The notes under the pieces: generated by a model
Databases searched by the model: none
What the model was told of the DNA's origin: nothing
The model's input: the letters and a program-made list of their open reading frames with translations, nothing else
Program-made: the position numbers and the translations under genes
Shown here: piece after piece, positions 48,601-60,600 of the stretch
Layout: each line of letters starts with the position of its first letter
Position numbering within the stretch: position 1 is the first letter of the stretch
DNA from: Patiria pectinifera
Lineage: Eukaryota > Echinodermata > Asteroidea > Valvatida > Asterinidae
Direction of reading: 5' to 3'
NCBI GenBank assembly: GCA_029964075.1
Contig: CM057149.1
Coordinates: forward strand, 1,498,465 to 1,562,464
DNA length: 64,000 bases

Positions 48601-51600
48601 GAGTTCCTGCCATGAGCAAATTCGGGCGAACTTGCGGACTTGCCAATGCGGTCACCAGCTTCTATCCTGGGCGCGTGAATCAGATCAATATTGGCCAATC
48701 ATATCAGTCAAGCACGATGCACATACAGCTTTGAGCATATTTAGGCTAGAACTATGGTTAACCATAGTTTGACTAACTTTGCTCAAACAAAGGTGGGACT
48801 GCTCTAGTCATCTATTTTGAATGGGAATGGATGGCCAGGACCAAGGAGTTTTGTGATGATCTTTTTTTGACCCTCATTTGACTGGAGTCGTTTGCACGTT
48901 GCTATTTGTTATAAGTTAGGCATAAGTTATTTAGGCATAAGTTATGTCATGAACCATCCACTAGACTAATGGTCTTCGCCCGAACTTGCTCATGGCAGAA
49001 ATTCCCCACCATGAGAAATGGCTGCGCTATGATCGGGTTTGTTTTTCCCAGACTTGATAGCCTTTATCAGGGTATGCCATCTTGAAAATCAAAGCGAGGC
49101 ATACAGAGTGAGTTAAAAAAATGAAACCCAAATGTCAGGACCCTGGTTTTAGTGAAGTTCTGCATGTAGAACTTTCAAAATCTAGGATACGAAAGCCAAA
49201 ATTGTAAGCTTTCTTTTAGTACAAAAATCATTCAAATTAATATGTACTTATCAAGTTACAGTATTTTAAAAACAACCACTGCTTTAAAGTTCTGTCCACG
49301 GTCACCAAACATGATGGCATAAATAGTGTGTGCATTGCACGCGTGACTCTCGCAAAGTTACAGCAGATTGATAAATAGAAGGATGGCTCAAATTCCCCAA
49401 AATACCAGTCATCATTCATGAATAACTAAGACAGTTACCCATTTCTTTTGGTCAAGAGCCTGTCACATGGCCGGTTTTAAATGGTTGATAAAGACCGGCT
49501 GGCTGGTCTTAAACACTTTTCAAGTGTCACATGAAATTTTGACTCCTATGAAAGCGGGTGCCTTTTACCGTTTTAATGGTTGAACGTTCACAATCCTCAC
49601 ATGGGCATGCGCAATACTACCCGTGGGTTAGAATTTCATAGTCCAAAATTTCCTCTACACCGGCACAGCTGCGTTCTGCATCAAGTGCCCGTGCCACTCT
49701 CCATATGAGGAGTTGTTTATGACTTCTCGCGAGAGGGCCATGCCAAAACATAACTAGAGGGGTGTTTTGGAAAACATGAGGTAAAATTGTTGAACAAAAT
49801 CGTTGAAAATGTTTTAATTTGACTTGCTATGACTTATGGACCAAAGCGTTTTGGTTTGTGATCGAAAAGGTATTCAGCTCGGGGCATTACCAACATCCCT
49901 ACGCCCAACCGGTAATAAACATATATAAAATATACAAAATGTCACACTACTGAGTCAGCGCAGTCCGTCAATGGGTCCCCTAGCCAAGCAGCAAGGATCC
50001 CAACGCTACGGATGCACCATTGGTCCGTGCTGGCACCCTCTGCCGGCGGCCCAGCACCAACATTACATCGCCCTCTCCAAGGACCCTTATTCATCCCTGA
50101 ACAATGCTGTGTCTCCGCTGGGGTCTCCACTGGGGTCTCCTGGGCTCCTCTGGAGTCTCTACTGGGGTCTCCTTCCGAGGATTCACTCACCCTGTCTCTG
50201 GCTTTGACACCTCGGACGGGCCATCCAGGCGCGGTTCTAGAGCCTTTATTTTGGGGGGGCTGCTAGCAGGGGTGAATTGTAGACCGTTTTTTTTCTTCTC
50301 CAGACTCTTAGGACTCTGAAAATCAAGGGGGGGGGGGGGCCTCGTACCACATTTTCAATTGGGAGTGCTGATAAAATCCTATAATCATGCACCCTATAAT
50401 ACCATATAGTGTACAAATGCCCCCTACTCACAAATATTTTTGGGAGGGGGGGGGCGAGATAATTCGCACATCAACTTCTTCAATTGACTACTGCCATTTG
50501 TTGTTTTTTATGAATTTTTTTTTGGGGGGGGGCCCTATCCGAGTCATCCAACGTGACAAAAGTTTTGCTGGCCATCTCACTATAGGTTGGCCTGTGCTCT
50601 GCGAGGCCCTGATCCAGCCTGTGTATACCCGCTGTGTGGCAAGACGGACCCCAGACTAACTTGACCTGGTGTATACATGGTGAAAACCTTAAAATTCTAC
50701 CTGTTTGTTCCTCCGTCAAACATGCCACAGCTGCCACCAATGTAACGTCAACTGGATCTTGGTTTTTAACACGCCAGACGAAGGAAACCACAGGTTTCAG
50801 GGCTCTAGGCCATTTATTCTTTCTACTTTCTTACACAAGGCTCTCTCCTTTAACAACTCACAACAAAGACATGCTATACAAAATGTCACACTACTGAGTC
50901 GGCGCAGTCTGTCAAGGGGGACCCCTAGCCAAGCAGCAAGGATCCCAACACTACGATTGCACCGTGGGTCCGTGCCCTCTGTTGGTGGCCCGGCACCGAT
51001 GTTACAATTCATTTTAATACAAAGAGGTATTCTTTATTAATAGAATTCTGCAGGATAGTGCTGTATTGTGCGCATTGGCAGGGAGAAAAAAGATTGGCAT
51101 TGTGATTACCAGCTTGTAGGTATGTGGTGTACATACCTACAAGCTGGGTATGCATGTGGTGAAGTACAATCTTCTTAGTAGCTGGAGAGAGATCCAAAAA
51201 TATGAAGTATCACGCAGAAAAATATACCTAGTGGCAATTTGCCATCAAAACTTTGTGACATGTTATGCAGGTGAAGTGGCATTCCCGTGTCATGGCATTC
51301 CCGTGTCATGGCAGTCCCGTGTCATGGCAGTCCCGTGTCATGGCAGTCCCCTGTCATGGCAGTCCCGTGTCATGGCAGTCCCGTGTCATGGCAGTCCCGT
51401 GTCATGGCAGTCCCGTGTCATGGCAGTCCCGTGTCATGGCAGTCCCGTGTCATGGCAGTCCCGAGTCATGGCAGTCCCGTGTCATGGCAGTCCCGTGTCA
51501 TGGCAGTCTCGAGTCATGGCAGTCTCGAGTCATGGCAGTCTCGAGTCATGGCAGTCTCGAGTCATGGCAGTCTCGAGTCATGGCAGTCCCGTGTCATGGC

Positions 51601-54600
51601 AGTCCCTTGTCATGGCATTGTTGGGCATTGTTGCTTCATCAATAGTGGTCAATCCAAGTAAAAAAAAAATATCAATAATAGCACTCCGTAGTCCACAGGA
51701 AAGCAAAAGACATACCCCAAAAAAGAAGAAAAATAACAGAAGATGGCTAAAATGAAAGATGTTTTTACATGAATAAACATTCAGATATACACAGTGAACA
51801 AAAACGACTGGCAGCTGAATATTCTGCATCCTCTTGCAATTTTTGGCATAGATATGTATTGCCATGATATTTGTTTGTCTGTACATGTACTTCTTGCTAC
51901 TTGCACTTGCCTGATACACCACGCCCTAATGTCATACACCTTTGCTTCCATTCAAATGCAAATCTTTGCTTTGGAATACTTCAATTGCTGATCCTTTTTT
52001 AACAATTCTTCACATTTACTTTTCAGAACAAGTCTCATGAGCCACTCCTACCACTTTATGGTCAATGGCAAACTGAGTTATACATCCCACCAGCAGCAGT
52101 AGATGGCAAGGTACCACGTAACGAGTATGGCAATGTGGAACTGTTTCAGCCATCTATGTTGCCCATGGGGACAGTGCATCTTCAAAGTAAGTCTGATTTC
52201 AAATATCCTCCACAAGTATGTATTTAGAGATGCAACAAATTTGTAAATAGCATGCTATAAACCAGTATTTTCAGCTCAAAAACAGTAATATAATATAAAA
52301 GTACTTATGAGACAACCCCATGTGTTTGTCAGTGAAAGCACTATTAAGCTATTCAATACAAATTAAAGAATGATGACAAATGAATAGTATTTCAATGTTA
52401 CATGAGTAAGATATTTGATCCCGGTATATATTTCCCCATTTGTTTGTGAAGTGTGTGATGTATACAACTATGAACTGATAGTTAGCATTTAGTTATTGAT
52501 TTTGTTTGTCCATTCATGGACTTATTCAACTCCTTATCTTAATCTGATCCAGGTTTTTACTTGTAGGAAATACGCATGACCATTTTTATTGTACCATTCA
52601 TGTGGATAAAAAAATGTGACAGTCTTGTCAACGTTGCCTAGGCTTGAAATGGCCATGGGGACAGGTCCATTTTGGGCCAGTCTACTGCCAGGCGGTCGCA
52701 GCTACTTTCTTACATACCCGGGGTTGTACTCAACATGAAACTAAGAGTTGTATGAGGGACACAGGGGAAGGTGATAGACCCTGGAGTCTGCTGACCCTAC
52801 AGTGTGACATTCAACAATCTGGCAGCGTGGTATCTAAATGGAGTGATTCTTTATTCAAATATCACGTAGGTAGGCTTAAGTGGCGTCTAAATAATTGCCT
52901 AAACAGGTTTACACCAAGGGCGGATCCAGAACACAATTTTGGGGGGGGCCAAAAATTTTTTTGGTGCCCCCAAAAAGTGGGTCAAAAAAATTACGGCGTG
53001 GGGTTCGGGGCCCGCTTAATTTTTGGATTCTAGATGCTCTGTGGTGCGATCTGAGGCAATTTCTGACCACTTTAACCAATGTTTTTTTTTGAGGAAAAGA
53101 TGGTGGTGTACTCATTGCCTGCCTTTCTTGCCATGTCACATAAAAAAAAAAAAAATGGTTTCGTTTTTGGGGGGGGGGCCATGGCCCCCTTTGGCCCCCC
53201 CCCCCCTGGATCCGCCCTTGGTTTACACTAATACTATTGCCTATCACAAAACGGATATAACTTAGGGGCCATTCAAAATTTTCGATGTTTTCAAATTTCG
53301 AATTTTTTTTTTTTCAAAATTGTTTTGACCCACCCACCCACCTTAATTTTGATCTTAAAATATTGATTTTCCATTCAGTAAAAAACATAACGAATGTCCA
53401 GTTCGGTGACGGCGGAATGCAGCTGCAGTCCGTATACAGTACCTTTGCAACAACACGGCCCACTGCCATTCCCGTACATATAGGTAATCAACCTGGAAAC
53501 GCGTAAAACTAGTCCATTCTCAACGGTTATAAGGCCAAAAAAATTAATAAGTCGGTCTCTGGTCAGCGCGCGCGTCGATTTTAATCATGCGCGTCAATCT
53601 TTTTTATTCCAAAATGTTCCGCGGTATCTCCAACAGCGCCCTCTATTGCCGCACCTGCTCAATTTTTTTTACCAAAGAGCACCAAGGAATGGGAAATTGC
53701 ACCAAGGCAAATGATGGAGAGCACCAAGGCAAATTATGGAGGACACCAATGTACATGAGGACACCAAAAAAGCAAAATAGTACCCCACCTTGTCTGTACA
53801 ATCCAAGCTTGAAGAAAAAAAAAAAAAAGCTGCGTCCCCGCGTCAATTCCGGAACTTTGGTCTGACCAGAGACCGAATATATTTTTTTTTTGGCCTAATA
53901 AGTATCAGCTCGCTCTAAAAAAACCTAGCTTTTGTCTTGGTGTAAAGAGGTGTAATAACTACCATTATTCATGAAGTTTATTTGGAAATTTCAGTCGTTA
54001 TTGATATAAACAAATTTGAAATTTCATCTTGCACTTTCCAGACGTTTAGGCGCTGCCACGTTCATTGCATGCAGGTATTCCATGCACATACATGCAAGGT
54101 TGCCTAAGTATAGTCCTGAACACAAGTAGGTTTATTTCATTGTCGCGATTCGTAACCGACACTCGTGTCATGTATTAAGACAAAATGAACCTGGTATCCC
54201 GCTCCATTTGCACGGCACACTGATTTTACTTATGCTTCAAGTCTAACTTAACTGGTCCCCATGCATATGGTACTCCGATGGACGTACATGTATACACATT
54301 ATACGGTACATTGTTCCGGTACATGTACCAGATGCGTACTGTACCCGTACGGTACGGGCAAAGCGTTTGCAAATCAGAACGCATGCAAAGAGTTGAATTG
54401 GCAAGTCAAAAGAGCTGTTTTCTAACCTTTTAATTGAAAAAAGTTAATTTCAATTAACTAAAATTTCAATAAATTAATTTGACCCGCCCACCCACATTTT
54501 CGAGAAAAAAAATTGAAATTTAATAACATCGAAAATTTTGAATGGCCCCTTGTATGGTAAATGATTAGAATTACGAAGAGTGCCCAACTGCTACACAACT

Positions 54601-57600
54601 GGTAAATTCAACAAACAACAGGTCTGAAAAACTCAATCATAAAAGTCAAACTGATGTCACACTCATTGATTTTAGTACGGCCTTTGATAACGTCTCCCAT
54701 CAGCTTTTTGCAGAGAAGTTGCAGTACTATGGCATCTCACACAACACGTACTGGTATCTAAGCTGGATCATTGGTTTTCTTTCACATCGTAAACAAGCCG
54801 TTCTGTCAATGGAACACACTCTTCATGGACTGACGTTACTTCAGGTGTCCCCAAGGATCAGTCTTAGGGCCCATGCTATTTCTCTTATATATTAATGACA
54901 TAAATGAACACATTCAATTAAATATCAAACTCTTTGCAGATGATAGTATTGTGTACAGGGAGAAAAAGACAGCAGATGATCAACAGATTCTGCAGGATGA
55001 CCGGAATACCCTTGAAGAGTGATCAAATAAGTGATTAAAAAATTAAATATAAAAACTTGTGCAGCATTTACCATCACTCACAAATGAGCCCAAAGATATA
55101 CCAGTACACTCTCCTGGGTGAGAAATTAACCTGTGTCCAAAAAACATGACTACCTGGGTGTTACAATTTTACACGCCTATACATAACACAAGCCGTACAC
55201 TTCATAACAAGAACTTTATCATGTTTATTGTCCTGCTCACTACAGGTTAAGGCAAGACCCGATAACATTGGTTCTTCCACAAATCGAGTACTCGTGTAAA
55301 GTTTGGAATCCCAACACAGTTACTGACACAAACCACATTGAGCAGATCAAAAACAATGCTGCCAGATTTGTCTTTTCTGATTATTGAACAACAACTCGCA
55401 TCTCACCACTCATAGAAGAACTCAACTGGGATCTACTTCACACCCGTCGCTTGTTTCAACAGTGCACTCCGTACTATGAAATCCACCACAACCTAGTTAG
55501 TATTTATTCCCACAGTGCGTCCAGCATGCCACACATATTTCAGAATGTATGGATCATCCACTTAAGTACACCTCTCTAATCATACCAACTATCAATGCGT
55601 CAAATACGCCTTTTTTCCAAGGAATTTTTCAGTTTTGAACAGGCTACCAGCCTACCACCATCTGCCGTTCTACACATAGCCCCATCCGCACAGGCCTTGC
55701 AAACACCAGCCATCCCTGCCTTCAGAGCGATGCAGCCTCTGCATGGCAATATTGTCCTGTGGCAATATTGTTCTTTCTCTTTCACCCATAAAACGTGCAC
55801 CTTTTTTTTCCTGTTCTTTTTCTTTTCACTTTTGGCACAATATGCATTAGTCTATGTATTTGCCGTGGTCTATTATGCGTGAACAGATTCACTGATTAAT
55901 TAGGCCAGACCCCGCCTCTTGACCTCCTAGATTTTGACCAATCAGTGGGTGCTTTCTTCATTGGGTCTTCGGTCATTCACTCGTTGCCCATCATAGACAA
56001 TGGATTAAAAAAACATGTGTCACGCGCTCTGCATCATGTTATGCAATATCGCGCCTGGCTGTTGTTGTATTACAAAACACTGCATTCGATTTGATCAACC
56101 AAACCATTAATTCCTGATTCAGGAATGAATTAACGTCACAATTTAGTAAAATTGACTCCGATTGGCTGGCGCGCGGCTTGCATATATCTGTATGTCTAGA
56201 TATATCAGCCTTGATACAGGAGATTGCTTCCGTGGATAACAGTTGGTACTCAGACTACTTATCCATCTGGCTGTTGACACCACCTCTGCACAACATCCCA
56301 TCTACCAAGTACCAAGATTAATGAGGAACTAGATTATGGACTTCACTGGCTACTCTGAATGTAATTACTCCCTGGATGAGTCGGACTTACACAGCTTACT
56401 AGACTGGAGACTGATGACTGACAGGACTTCTGGCAGGAGTTAGGACTGAGACAGGACTGGAATAATTAACATTGTTCAGTCAAGGAAGGTGGAGAAAGGT
56501 CCAGTTCTCCATCCAAATTAATGCCTTTGGATCCTCCATTGGATTAGTGTTTGTTTCCGACAAGAAATTAAATGACACAAGGGGCGTAGCAAGGTCATTT
56601 TATTGGGGGGGGGGTGGAACATTTCTTGAAAAGGGCACTCGCACATCCATGCTGAAATGTAGAAACCCTTTTTTTTCTCGGGACACTTGGCCTCTGTAAA
56701 ATCAAAAAGTGGGAGGGTTGGTACCATTTTAAAATGGGGGCACTGTTCGAAACAGACGATAATGCACACTAACAAATATATATGGCGCTTTTCACGGCAA
56801 CACATACACAGAATTTTTTAAAAAGGCACTCATAACGGCCGCAGCTACAAAAAGGGTTGTTTTTTTTAAAGGGTGTTTGTTCAGAAAAAAAAAATGGGAG
56901 GGGGGGGTTAAAACACTTGTGAAAAAGGGCACTTAAATGGAATTATGATGCATTTTTGTTCCATTGCTTTTTTGTTTTGTTTCATAGTTCCTGGATTACA
57001 TCGAGTTGCCCAAAAGATTGGCGTAGACTGTGCACCTGCTATGGTTGGATGGGATTACCATGGGGGCTTTTGTCATCCAGTGTAAGTAATGCCTTTCTCC
57101 ATATTAACATACAAATGTGTTAATACTAATAGCACTACAGCGAAACAGCATAAGAATTCTCCACTTCACAGAACCAACCAAGGAAGAAATGCTGTTGAAT
57201 CAAACTTACATTCTTTTGATAAATTGTGTTGGGCATTCTCCGGGCCTTACCTAATTTTTTTAAGATCAAGCCTTGCAGGTACCTGTTGGAAAGAAGACAG
57301 TCTTTCCAAAACCACTGCTCTTTCCTAGATGAGAGACTTCTCGTAGTGGTCTCTAAGGGTGCGTTTCTGTTTTGGAGGAAAAATACCTCCGATTGTGACT
57401 CAATAAGCTATAACAAAGACTGCTTGACGACAACTGTCAGAAAAACAATTTATTTTAAAGGCGGATCCAGAGAGGTAAGTGCTGGAGGGGGGCTCTCACG
57501 AGTGGAAAAGGGCCTTATTTGAGGCTATTTCTGTCACTGCCCCCTCTGCTGCTGTATTCAATGATAATCAATGTAGTGAGATTGTAATTTGGGTGTTTTT

Positions 57601-60600
57601 TTCAACCTGCTGCCCACAGAGGCACTGCACAGCAGCATCAGCAGTTTGCAACAACACCAGCAATGCACATCAACAGTGTACACTGTACAGCTCATATAGC
57701 TTTCTACTCGCTAGATAACAACCATGCAAGCCAGAATCGTGAAAGCACAGCTAACACAGCAATGTATTTGCAACGCATCAGCTCTTGCAACTTTTTACTC
57801 ACTTTGCAAAGGCATTGCACATATGCAGAGCACAGGTAACCCACTTTTTGTCTGCAACTCGGGACCCCACATTAACAGTACTCTCTGCATCACACATCTG
57901 CATGGATGCACACAAACATACTTCACATGGCTAGACGCCAACCAAAGGCTAAGCTATGCATGCAGCAGTTCCATTAGATTGCTGAGCTTTGCCCAGCCTG
58001 CACACGCACCCAGTAGTCATGCACATAATCCAGGGGCGTCAATCGCTTCTCAAAAGTGGGGGGGGGGGGGACATACCTTGATCAGAACTGATGCGAGCGC
58101 GAAGCCCTTACGGCGTGAGGTTCGGGCCCGCTTAAGGGCCCCGAAAAACTTGGATTCTAGATGCTCTGTGGTGTTATCTGAAGCAATTTCTTACCATGCT
58201 TTAACTAATATTTTCTTAGCAAAAGATAATTATTTGAACATCGTTTTCAAGGTTGGAGTCATTGAATCGGCTACCAGAATTCCAAGCTATAGGCGTGGGG
58301 TTTGGGGCCCGCTTAAGGGCCCCGAAAAATGTTGGATTCTAAATGCTCTGTGGTGCTATCTGAGGCAATTTCTGACCACTTTAACCAATATTTTCTGAGC
58401 AAAATATACATTGTAGTTCATAATAGGGCCCTGTAAATGAGACATGAGTTCAAAAGTCGGGGGGGGGGGACATTTGATATTGTGTCCCCCACCTTTCAAA
58501 AAGAGGGGCGGGGTGGGGGGGGGGAGACATGTCCCCCGTCCCCCCAGGATTGACGCCCATGACATAATCTAACTTGCTGTGGAACACAGTTGAAATTAGA
58601 CTAGCTTAATTACTCTACAAACTTTCTGCCAAAATATGCACCTGATGGCCAGTATGGTGGATCTGGCCAATTCAGCTGCACGTATTTGCCCATTACACAC
58701 CAAAACACCATCTGTCCATGCTTGTGCCAGTGCTCTACCCGGTCCACCATCTTATTGATGTAGTGGAGCAATCCACACAATCTTTCGAGAGGTCTAAGGT
58801 TCCCTCTTACCCAACCCACGTTGACACTAACAACAGATGCATTGAACGATGGCTGGGGAGCACACATAGGAGAGGACTCAGTCACCAGGACCTGGTCCCC
58901 AGTGGAACAGACTCTGAATATCAATATTCTGGAACTACTGGCTGTGAAAAAGGCTCTGATCTATTTTCACAGGGAGACTGCAGGGAAGGTTGTTTGGAAT
59001 TCGGACAACTCAACCGTCAACTGCTACATCAACCGACAGGGGGGCACCCGGTCCAGCCATTCTTGCATGTACACAAGGGAACTTCTCCCATGGAAAATTT
59101 CCAAAAACACAACATAAATGGCAGTCCACTTGGCAGACAAGTCATGGCTGATGCCCCGTACAGAGGCAAAGTTCTCCCCACAGAGAGGACTCTCCACCCT
59201 GCAGTGGTACAGGGCATTTGTAACTCTTGACAGGCCCCACATACATGTAGACCTATATATCCGCTCCCAGTGTACTGCAGCCAGGCTCCCGACCCACAAG
59301 CTTTGGCAATGGATGCACTTCCATTGAGTTCGAGGAACATGTGTGCACTGCTTAAGCATTCCCCCCAATTTCTCTCCTTCAATGCATGATAGCAAAAGTG
59401 GAGGCAGAATAGTGCAAGCTTCTATTCTTCCAATTGCCCCCCTTTGGCCATGACAACCATGTTTCAAAGCCAAAAATCAGTCGTCCTTGTTCTCTCTCCG
59501 GGACACCTTTGTCCCGGAGATAAAGACAGTCTCAGCGGTCATGGAAGACAAGTTGTGGTGCCTTTCTCTAAGGGTTTCTATGCACTTTTTAAATAAAATG
59601 TTAACCCCCTACTAAGCAGACGAGAGAAAGTGGTTAAAAAAAAATCAAGTGGGGTTGGGAACTTAATTTTCAGGTCACTCACAAGATGGTTCATTCAATT
59701 GGGAACTTAACAAAAAATGATTTCATGGGGGTGTCTGATTTAAAATTGAAAGATTTGAGGATATGTACAAAATTAGTCAAGGAAAATTACAAGGGGAATA
59801 ACAACAAGGCTACCAGATGATGAGGGAGTCTGTGTACAAATAGAAAACATTGAACTCTCGTAGTTTGAGTGGGAAAGTTAGCCAGCATGCACTATCATAT
59901 ACAATATAACAATTATAACGACACAATGTTATCAAAGTGGTCATGATTAATTCATAAAATTGCATTATTTCAATTTGACAAGAGTACATGTTTATGCGAG
60001 TCATTAGAAATTTTCAAATCAGCACAGCAACAATATTATGTCCTAACAAAAATAGATTCTCTACCAGTAAACATGGAATTTACAAATGGAAGAATCTGTA
60101 TTCAGTGTACATAATGTAGATTCAAAGTGAGGCAAAATACACGGGAAATACGCAATGTCCACTCTCAACTAATTTTCTGCAAAATGAACAATTAACGATC
60201 ATGTACCTGCTAGAGAGTTAGTGGCAGGGGGGTACCATCTCAACAGCTACCACAGCAAATGGCTACAGATATGGATTACTGGAATAAAATTATCAATGAC
60301 ACTGATATATATGAGTACGTGTGAACATTTGTTATTTTTCACAAGAAAATCTACAGTTTGTACTATACAAATAACACCACCTTAAAGAACCAACTTTGTG
60401 AAATGAGGTTATTTAGCAATGAGGATATTAGCCACAATAATGCAATATTGGAGGCATCATATATCGGCAATTTTCATAGTGAAAATGCTCAAATACAGTC
60501 ACTAAAACATACAAAATTACATTACTAAATTAGTTTTGAAATTGAGCTCACCGAAAGGGTACTTCTGCACAAAAAGGGGTCATCGGAAGCCAGATACAGC

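Larger units (their letters stand above)
40202..52026 (+). other. XPC intron, 11.8 kb
   Basis: Half of this intron is the young Gypsy element (41157-47262). It also holds a minus-strand repeat and LINE fragment (47580-48270), a duplicated block (49931-51006), a hairpin (51109-51147) and a 16-bp minisatellite (51276-51622). The part at 48280-49930 shows no feature that I can support. Confidence 0.65.
52187..56987 (+). other. XPC intron, 4.8 kb
   Basis: It contains a hAT-like MITE (52915-53220), a Harbinger-like MITE (53533-53895), a LINE fragment (54600-55790) and an interspersed repeat (56578-56940). The rest is unremarkable. Confidence 0.6.

Noticed and set aside
51150..51755. Open frames of 124-201 codons in all three + frames
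   Set aside because: They result from a stop-free 16-bp tandem repeat; a real protein would use only one frame.
57724..58398. 224-codon open frame
   Set aside because: The C-terminal half runs through the MITE at 58031-58561 and the rest has no recognisable domain.
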